From: CAZLMG01 sp964560765
GTDB taxonomy: Bacteria; Bdellovibrionota_B; Oligoflexia; Oligoflexales; CAZLMG01
Assembly (NCBI GenBank): GCA_964560765.1
Contig: CAZLMG010000016.1
Coordinates: forward strand, 1 to 64,000
Direction: 5' to 3'
Length of the DNA stretch: 64,000 nt
Part shown: in pieces, positions 58,471 through 64,000 of the stretch
How the letters are laid out: every line of letters starts with the position of its first letter
Position numbering within the stretch: the first letter of the stretch is position 1
The notes under the pieces: model-generated
What the model was told of the DNA's origin: nothing
Database searches by the model: none
What the model saw: the letters and a program-made list of their open reading frames with translations, nothing else
Position numbers and translations under genes: made by a program

Positions 58471-59847
58471 ATGAACGCGCCGCAAGCACTCTCGGTAATG
58501 ACTGTCTATCGTCGATTGCCGAGTGTGCTGACCGCGGCGCACCAGCCAAGAACCTCCGGAAATCGACCCCAATAGGTGGCCTTGCTCGGGCGCAAAAATC
58601 GTGACAGATAGAGCCTTTTCCAGACCCGCAGAACTCAGCACAGGATGTTCGGCATTTAAGACGCAGGCTCGGAACACGTCCCCGTTCTGCCATGGTTCCG
58701 AGGCGCCCTGACCAGCGGACTGCATGCCACCACGCCAAGCCGAATCCCACAGGCTATCTCCGGTCTCATGAGCATGCGGCGAATGTACGAGTCGACGGCG
58801 CTCGGTCAGTCGCTGGCTATACTCCAGCATTTCAAGCTCAGCGAATGCTGATGTGCGCACGTGACTATCCGTACCAATAGCCCATCGGGCGTTGGCAGCA
58901 TCGTACTGACTCAAAGGAAAAACCCCGTCTCCTAAATTCGCCTCGGTTGTCGGACAAAGAACTACCGTGGCACCGCTGGCAGCAACTCCCGAGATCTCTG
59001 TCTCTGTCACATGCGTTGCATGTACGAGGCTGACCAGATCGTCGACCGGCATTTGGTCGAGAAACCAAGCCACCGGTGATGTGCCATAGTGGGCCCGGCA
59101 GTCCTCCACCTCTTTGACCTGCTCGCCGATATGGATATGGAACGGTAGCTTGTGACGCTTCGCTTCCCCGAGCACTGCTCGAATGTCGTCAGCGCCTGCG
59201 GCACGCAGTGAGTGAACGCCATATCCCAAGTGTACATCCGGACAATTCTTGATTTCTTGCCCGATCTTCTGACGGTAGCGTAGGTAGTGATCGACATTGC
59301 GAAATACGAAGCGCTGCTGATGCTTTTCCGCAGGTCTGTTAAATCCGCCCAGCTGGTAATAGACCGGCACCAATGTCAGTCCAATGCCAGCTTCGGCAGC
59401 GGCATCGGAGATCGCGAGGGCAAGTTCAACATTGAGTTGGGAATCGGCTCCACCCTGGACGGGATGATGCAAATAATGGAACTCCACCACACGACCGAAT
59501 CCGTTCTGCACCATTTGGGCATAGGCACGCGCTGCAATGGCGCGCATATCCTCTGGCATTAGTTTCGCAGCCAGCTTGTACATGGTCTCACGCCAAGTCC
59601 AAAAAGAGTCATTCGCGCCCGCAACCGAATCGCCGCGATTCTCAGCAGTGCCAGCCATGGCGTATTGAAAGGCATGAGAATGCGCGTTAACAAGCGAAGG
59701 GACGCACCAACCGTCGACGAATTCCGCATGTTCAGACATAGAATTGTTGGTGACTGCAACGATCCGACCATTGACATCGACAGAGATGGTGACATTCGGC
59801 ATCCAGCCGATCGGCGTCCACATGGCTCTAAAGGTCCAAGATTTCAT
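58456..59847 (-). CDS. hutF: Formimidoylglutamate deiminase
   Basis: 463 aa from ATG 59847, with GGGGTTACCT upstream; a TTG five codons earlier is less likely. Amidohydrolase with NAHSHAFQ (metal His pair), SFWTWRETMY typical of HutF, HIHIGEQ, HATHVTETEI, and AIGTDSHVR (metal Asp). It converts formimidoylglutamate to formylglutamate in one branch of histidine breakdown. No other hut genes in the window. Convergent overlap with the small secreted protein gene. Confidence 0.92.
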   Translation of the reverse strand: MKSWTFRAMWTPIGWMPNVTISVDVNGRIVAVTNNSMSEHAEFVDGWCVPSLVNAHSHAFQYAMAGTAENRGDSVAGANDSFWTWRETMYKLAAKLMPEDMRAIAARAYAQMVQNGFGRVVEFHYLHHPVQGGADSQLNVELALAISDAAAEAGIGLTLVPVYYQLGGFNRPAEKHQQRFVFRNVDHYLRYRQKIGQEIKNCPDVHLGYGVHSLRAAGADDIRAVLGEAKRHKLPFHIHIGEQVKEVEDCRAHYGTSPVAWFLDQMPVDDLVSLVHATHVTETEISGVAASGATVVLCPTTEANLGDGVFPLSQYDAANARWAIGTDSHVRTSAFAELEMLEYSQRLTERRRLVHSPHAHETGDSLWDSAWRGGMQSAGQGASEPWQNGDVFRACVLNAEHPVLSSAGLEKALSVTIFAPEQGHLLGSISGGSWLVRRGQHTRQSTIDSHYRECLRRVHSLNE

Positions 59848-60094
59848 AGGTAACCCCAACAAGCATGGTCATCAATCGAAGGTGTTTCGCCGATGAATGA
59901 CTTTATCTAAGGCCGCACCAGAGTTAAAGCCTTAAAATCATTATTAAATCTTTAAACCATTAAGTTATATAAAATTAATATTGAAATAGTTACAATATTA
60001 TTGTATTTCTATCTAACGCCATAGAACTCTATGGCTCCGCTACTGTGGATGTTGTTGCTGTTGTTACTAGCTGTTGTTGTCGTGGTGGTAAAAC
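59848..60094. promoter_or_regulatory. AT-rich divergent promoter region
   Basis: 247 bases, strongly AT-rich at 59935-60010. TTGAAA at 59981-59986 and TATTTC at 60004-60009 with 17 bases between them is a possible promoter for the metzincin-like gene. The 3' part carries a run of TTG/GTT trinucleotides at 60049-60083. Confidence 0.4.
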
Positions 60095-60682
60095 ATGCTG
60101 ATTCGTTTTTTCGCTCTCCGGGCCTCTCGGCTTATTTGTCTTCCCGTGACGATCTCTTTGGTCGCATGCAGCGGTGACTATCAAGAAGAAGAAATCAAAG
60201 AGTATGTCCTCAGCACCAAGTCAAAGGATTCCGCTGAGCAAGAGGCTTTTGCGTCCCTTGTGCAATCCTACAACGAGCACGCTGGCTTCGAAGCCCTGCT
60301 TTACACATACAATGAAAGCGAATCCAACTCGACGATTCTCCTAACGCCAGGACTCAATGCTCGGGATGGCAAGGTCGGTTACGGCCAGTGGATCAGAGAA
60401 TCCCAAGTCGATAGCTCGGCCGTTCGTCTCGTCGGAGATACACCAAAACGGGAGCTGCGTTACTCCATGCGCCTGGAATTCGATCGAGACTATATCATGA
60501 ACCGCGTTGCCGATGGGACCAACGAATCTCGCTCCGAGTTGATGAAACTATTTGCCCACGAAGTTGGACATGGTTTGCAGATGAATCACCATCAAGATCC
60601 GCTCAATGTGATGTACTACGATATCTCTGGTCACAAGGATTTTACCGGCTACTTCGAGCGCGTTCGCCAATATTTTCAGTGA
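60095..60682 (+). CDS. Metzincin-like lipoprotein metalloprotease
   Basis: 195 aa. Signal segment with lipobox SLVAC (Cys25). H155EVGHGLQMNH165 is a full HExxHxxxxxH metzincin zinc motif, followed eight residues on by Met173 in NVMYY, the Met-turn. Small size (about 170 mature residues) fits a minimal matrixin/astacin-type catalytic domain without a propeptide region that I can see. A surface-attached protease is the likely role; substrate unknown. Followed 16 bases on by a convergent lipoprotein gene. Confidence 0.85.
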   Translation: MLIRFFALRASRLICLPVTISLVACSGDYQEEEIKEYVLSTKSKDSAEQEAFASLVQSYNEHAGFEALLYTYNESESNSTILLTPGLNARDGKVGYGQWIRESQVDSSAVRLVGDTPKRELRYSMRLEFDRDYIMNRVADGTNESRSELMKLFAHEVGHGLQMNHHQDPLNVMYYDISGHKDFTGYFERVRQYFQ

Positions 60683-60698
60683 TGCCATCATCGTACAG

Positions 60699-61196
60699 CT
60701 AAAGATCAGTACAGCTCTCTAGGCCCATCTTCTCTACGCGACTTAAACTTTTTTCTTCACCCTCTGGGGCGGCGCCGCTCCATTCACTCTCTGTCGATTT
60801 TGGCTCCTGAGCGAGCGCGATCGAACCGATGATCCCTTCCTCGCCAAAGGAATCCTTACACTCTGTTAGCTCAGGATCTCTCTCCAAACAATGGAAGCGA
60901 ACATAATAGAACTCACGATCCGCTCGCGTTGAGACTCCGCAGCGCTTGTCAGTCAACTCAGCGCCAGACGTCAGATTCGAAAGCGTACAAGTCTCTCCTA
61001 GACTAACGCACCAGCCCGGCTCGCTTGCAGCGAATGTCAGACGCAGGTCTGATCCCTGCCACTGGCGGCGGTATCTCGAACTGAAAAGAGGAAACTCTGG
61101 CGGAGTTGTTTCCGGTCTTGGCGCATCGGCACAAGCGCACAAAAGACCCAACACCACAGCACTTAGGAATCGTCCCGATTGAGACATTGGTTGCAT
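60699..61196 (-). CDS. Hypothetical lipoprotein
   Basis: 165 aa from ATG 61196 with GGGGGA upstream. Signal segment and lipobox GLLCAC; mature protein has about six cysteines (WCVSLGETCTLS, KRCGVS, FHCLERD, TECKDS, ESCTDL) and is otherwise polar. Likely disulfide-bonded, function unknown. Divergent from the beta-barrel gene, whose start is 29 bases away. Confidence 0.75.
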   Translation of the reverse strand: MQPMSQSGRFLSAVVLGLLCACADAPRPETTPPEFPLFSSRYRRQWQGSDLRLTFAASEPGWCVSLGETCTLSNLTSGAELTDKRCGVSTRADREFYYVRFHCLERDPELTECKDSFGEEGIIGSIALAQEPKSTESEWSGAAPEGEEKSLSRVEKMGLESCTDL

Positions 61197-61225
61197 GAGT
61201 CCCCCATCGTTTCTATAATCTTTGC

Positions 61226-61825
61226 ATGAATGCACATTATTTCAAATCCGTAGCAACTTCGCTCCTGGTTTTTGCCGGCATAGGGACGGCACACGCGGCG
61301 GAGTTTGGCGCGCGTATCAGCGCCTATTCGGTTTGGACCGCAGGTATTCGCACAGGTCAGGCACAATCGGCCGATTTAGTTCTTAAGCCCAGTATCGATC
61401 GCGAATGGAGCCTGGTCGCATCACAAGCAACCTATCAGCCTGTGCTCAAAGAAGACGTGCAAATGACCTATGCGTCGGCGCGCTATGGATGGTCGTTTTC
61501 ACGTTATTTGGGCATGACTGCTGGCCCAAGTTGGCGGCACCTGCAGATTGAGCAAAGCGATGAAGTTTCCGAACGAAAAGCGAGCATCGCAGTTTGGGGT
61601 TTCGCCTTTGCCATGCGCTCCGAAATTAAATTGGGACTTGGATTCCACCTGGGCCTTACCTGGTTTGAATTCGATACGCCTCTGCATACGCAGCTGCAAT
61701 CTTTCGCCTATGATGGAGATCGCGTGACAGACGATGCGCTGGATTATGCGAAGCGGCGGGTGATTCGACCCGAACAAACCGGGACATTTCTAGCCCTGAC
61801 GCCAACCCTGGCTTGGTATTTCTAG
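61226..61825 (+). CDS. Small outer-membrane beta-barrel protein
   Basis: 199 aa. Signal peptide ends AGIGTAHAA. The mature sequence shows alternating strands typical of an 8-stranded barrel (ARISAYSVWTAGIRTG, SARYGWSFSRYLGMTAGPSW, KLGLGFHLGLTWFEF) and ends in LTPTLAWYF, with the terminal Phe expected for BAM-dependent insertion. No family recognised. Convergent with the sugar transferase gene. Confidence 0.8.
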   Translation: MNAHYFKSVATSLLVFAGIGTAHAAEFGARISAYSVWTAGIRTGQAQSADLVLKPSIDREWSLVASQATYQPVLKEDVQMTYASARYGWSFSRYLGMTAGPSWRHLQIEQSDEVSERKASIAVWGFAFAMRSEIKLGLGFHLGLTWFEFDTPLHTQLQSFAYDGDRVTDDALDYAKRRVIRPEQTGTFLALTPTLAWYF

Positions 61826-61839
61826 AAGAGCTGCTTGTC

Positions 61840-63258
61840 CTAATAGGCGTTTTTCGAAAAGAATCCACGGATCACTGTTAGCAAAATAATCCTCAGATCA
61901 AAGCCAACTGACCAATTCTGAATATAGAATAAATCGCATTCAATACGACGCTCGAGGCTGGTATTTCCGCGCCACCCATTGACTTGCGCCCAACCCGTCA
62001 GCCCGGCCTTCACTTTGTGGCGTAACATATAGCCGGGAACTTGATGGCGAAACTGGCTGACAAAAACCGGCCGCTCTGGCCTTGGACCGACGAGGCTCAT
62101 ATCACCACGCAGAATATTGATCAATTGGGGCAATTCATCCAGGCTACTTTTTCGCAAAAATCCTCCGAGCCAGGTTGCTCGCCCATCTCCTGGACGCGCC
62201 CAGACGGCGCCCGTTTCCTTTTCGGCATCTACTGGCATCGTACGAAACTTCAATATCTCAAATGGAATGCCATCAAGGCCCATGCGCTCTTGCCGGTAAA
62301 AGACCGGCCCTCGACTCGATGCTTTGATCATCAAGGCCGCAATCAGCATGACAGGACTGGCGATCAGCAAGCCAACGAGAGCTCCTGCAATATCCATCAT
62401 CCGCTTCACCACGCTGCCAAGACCTGCCAAAGGACTTTCGTGGATGCTGACGATGGGGACGCCGTATGCCAACTCAATGCCGGGGGCGAACTTCGTGTAA
62501 CGCATGATATCGGGTATCACGCGAATATTGGCAACCTGATCGACGATCGCCGCCATGATCTCTTCCAACTTCTGGTAGTACGCATGCGGCAATGCCAAAA
62601 TCACCTGCTGGATCCCATTGGTTGCCAAGTACTGGGGCCAATTTTCAGGTTCAGCGACACAGGCAATATGCCTCTCCTTACAGAAACTCTGCGCTTCCTG
62701 CTGCTGAGCCTCATCTCCAATCAAAACCAAACTTACCACGTCATTTCGAATCAATTCTGAAGTCGACTCCGAGACTATGAATGCCTGGTGCAAAATACTA
62801 CCACTGCCAACAATCAAAGTTCGGCGTGCGGGGGTTAGTCGCCGATAACGGCGCAACGCTTTTCGGATAAGGCTGCGGCAAGTAATGATCACCATGGGAT
62901 GCAGCGCCGCAAACATCAGCAAGGTACCGCGGGAGTATCGATACTCGTCATAGAAATAAGTGAAGGCGATAAACGTCAATGTGGCTAACGCGCAACTTTG
63001 CAGAACATCAATCGCTTCCATGAATGCCGACCGCCGTTGCACCGTGCGACGGTAGAAGCCACTGGCGAAAAACACAATCAACCAGATGACTGCGATGAAT
63101 GGCATGAGCTTGACGTAGAGGAGAATGCCAGGAATTCCCCTCTCGGCCTCAAAAAATGTATAAAATCGGAGATAGAAAGCCAAGAGCCACGCCAACTCAA
63201 CCGAAGCAACATCCGTCATCATCCGTATTAGTAACAATGCTCGGCTGGTCTTATTCAA
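61840..63258 (-). CDS. Initiating sugar-phosphate transferase (WcaJ/CpsE type)
   Basis: 472 aa. Four N-terminal membrane segments (1-115), a central Rossmann-like domain (about 140-240, TLIVGSGSILHQAF), a fifth membrane segment (about 275-300) and the catalytic polyprenyl glycosylphosphotransferase domain with FYRQERMGLDGIPFEILKFR, SLDELPQLINILRGDMSLVG and VKAGLTGWAQVNGWRG. It moves a sugar-phosphate to undecaprenyl phosphate as the first step of an exopolysaccharide or O-antigen. Its start overlaps the stop of the upstream glycosyltransferase (ATGA). Confidence 0.94.
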   Translation of the reverse strand: MNKTSRALLLIRMMTDVASVELAWLLAFYLRFYTFFEAERGIPGILLYVKLMPFIAVIWLIVFFASGFYRRTVQRRSAFMEAIDVLQSCALATLTFIAFTYFYDEYRYSRGTLLMFAALHPMVIITCRSLIRKALRRYRRLTPARRTLIVGSGSILHQAFIVSESTSELIRNDVVSLVLIGDEAQQQEAQSFCKERHIACVAEPENWPQYLATNGIQQVILALPHAYYQKLEEIMAAIVDQVANIRVIPDIMRYTKFAPGIELAYGVPIVSIHESPLAGLGSVVKRMMDIAGALVGLLIASPVMLIAALMIKASSRGPVFYRQERMGLDGIPFEILKFRTMPVDAEKETGAVWARPGDGRATWLGGFLRKSSLDELPQLINILRGDMSLVGPRPERPVFVSQFRHQVPGYMLRHKVKAGLTGWAQVNGWRGNTSLERRIECDLFYIQNWSVGFDLRIILLTVIRGFFSKNAY

Positions 63259-64000
63259 ACATGCCCTCGCGCCTGGAGAACTTGGCTAACGGCTGCCCGC
63301 ATCGCATCCTGAAATGCTGTCCGACTGAACTGCATGGCAAATTCACGCAACCTTACTAAAGAAAAATCGTCGACTCTAAACTCATTCAAAATCGTAACGA
63401 GGGACTCGGCCGTCGGCTCATCGAAAAACATTCCCGTTTCGCCCTGTCGAATGTAGTCTAAGGCCCCCCCACCGCGCAAGGCAATGACCGGCGTCCCAGA
63501 CGCCATGGCTTCAATCGGCACGATGCCAAAATCCTCAATGCCGGGAAACAGTAAGGCGTCAGCGCGAGCGAGGAGGCGACCTAACAGCTCATCACTGGGC
63601 CGAATGACAAATTCTGTCCAGCGCCCGGCAAGCTTTTGCAATCGAAAGCGCTCCGGCCCATCGCCAGCAATAATCAGACGCTTACCCAGGGACTCACAGG
63701 CGCGAATCGCGACTTCAATCCGCTTATAAGGGACAAACGCGCCGGCAACAATAAAGTAACCATCGCTCCCTGATTCGTGTTTGGCAAAAGCATCCACATC
63801 GACCGGAGGATGAATGACCGAACTTTCTCGGCGATAGTAGCGGGTGACACGAGCTTGTACGAACGACGAATTGGCTATGAACTTATCAACACGAGCAGAG
63901 CTAGCGGCATCCCACGTTCGCAGCCCCGAGATCATGTAATTCCAAAGTGCCCGCACTCCAGGAACTGGTGGCAGCGAGGCCGCATAATGCTCTCGTTGGT
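63255..64000 (-). CDS. Glycosyltransferase family 4 (5' end outside the window)
   Basis: The frame stays open to the window edge, so at least 15 codons lie upstream of the first internal start; the protein is a fragment here. The GT4 donor-binding half is visible: VDKFIANSSFVQAR, VIHPPVDVDAF, FIVAGAFVPYKRIE, LIIAGDGPE, FPGIEDFGIVPIEAMASGTP (the E-x7-E region) and GGGALDYI. It adds a sugar from a nucleotide-sugar during polysaccharide assembly. Translationally coupled to the initiating transferase gene downstream. Confidence 0.92.
   Translation of the reverse strand, partial: QREHYAASLPPVPGVRALWNYMISGLRTWDAASSARVDKFIANSSFVQARVTRYYRRESSVIHPPVDVDAFAKHESGSDGYFIVAGAFVPYKRIEVAIRACESLGKRLIIAGDGPERFRLQKLAGRWTEFVIRPSDELLGRLLARADALLFPGIEDFGIVPIEAMASGTPVIALRGGGALDYIRQGETGMFFDEPTAESLVTILNEFRVDDFSLVRLREFAMQFSRTAFQDAMRAAVSQVLQARGHV

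Noticed and set aside
62041..62760. 239-codon frame opposite the initiating sugar transferase
   Set aside because: The transferase on the minus strand has all family motifs; the opposite frame has none.
1..64000. CRISPR arrays, insertion sequences, phage genes, rRNA operons, restriction or Abi defence systems
   Set aside because: No regularly spaced repeats, transposase motifs, phage structural genes, rRNA or intact defence genes were seen. The CPBP protease alone is not evidence of a defence system.

Overview
The window is a gene-dense, moderately GC-rich bacterial chromosome segment with about 60 protein genes on both strands, one tRNA, and no CRISPR array, insertion sequence, phage module or rRNA. 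The gene content suggests a free-living Gram-negative bacterium with an elaborate envelope and heavy second-messenger signalling: many lipoproteins with lipoboxes, outer-membrane beta-barrels, TPR proteins resembling the Glt gliding/envelope complex, MotA/MotB, CheV, three PilZ proteins and two membrane-bound class III nucleotidyl cyclases. A member of Bdellovibrionota/Oligoflexia or a related delta-proteobacterial lineage fits best. That placement is inference from gene content, not from a marker-gene comparison.

Layout. 0-6.4 kb: a tight minus-strand operon (M17 aminopeptidase, one-domain asparaginase, CxxCH lipoprotein), a TPR/HAMP adenylate cyclase, a small PilZ protein and a thioredoxin 2. 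6.4-12.3 kb: a Cys-rich lipoprotein, an ApaH-like phosphatase, then an operon of 7TMR-DISM adenylate cyclase, short-chain dehydrogenase and a PilZ-acyltransferase fusion, one of the two most interesting loci here. 12.3-15 kb: nucleoside salvage operon (pyrimidine nucleoside phosphorylase, purine nucleoside phosphorylase, hpt). 15-19.1 kb: small zinc-ribbon protein with clear promoter and terminator, an acidic hypothetical, a large lipoprotein, an alpha/beta hydrolase and a DUF420-like membrane protein. 19.2-20.7 kb: tRNA-Ala followed by an accessory patch with a lipoprotein and eroded PIN-toxin and AAA_14-type ATPase fragments. 20.9-27.2 kb: a run of secreted proteins: a lipoprotein carrying uracil-DNA-glycosylase-like motifs, a papain-like lipoprotein, an HExxH protein and a small secreted protein.

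27.2-33.8 kb: motA-motB, a Cys-rich secreted protein, a VKOR-DsbA fusion, an internally duplicated STAS-like protein, a protein with a histone H1-like tail, gmhB, a BFD-like Fe-S protein and a CPBP protease. 33.8-37.1 kb: cheV, a receiver-PilZ protein and a secreted NlpC/P60-like protein. 37.1-45 kb: housekeeping genes (RumA-type methyltransferase, kynA, dapC-dapD-ferredoxin, rsmA, tsaD, CpoB-like lipoprotein). 45-50.8 kb: DEAD-box helicase with an RGG tail, CHASE2-SpoIIE phosphatase and a large lipoprotein. 51-58.5 kb: a five-gene operon of envelope proteins (beta-barrel, three TPR proteins, small secreted protein) resembling Glt components. 58.4-64 kb: hutF, a metzincin-like lipoprotein, a lipoprotein, a beta-barrel protein, and the start of a polysaccharide locus (initiating sugar transferase plus a glycosyltransferase cut by the window edge).

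How the genes connect. cAMP (two cyclases whose substrate residues fit ATP) and c-di-GMP (PilZ proteins, one fused to an acyltransferase and one to a receiver) appear to be the main internal signals. Periplasmic redox (VKOR-DsbA) would serve the many Cys-containing secreted proteins. Convergent genes repeatedly overlap at their 3' ends, including two exact TTAA shared-stop junctions, so the genome is tightly packed.
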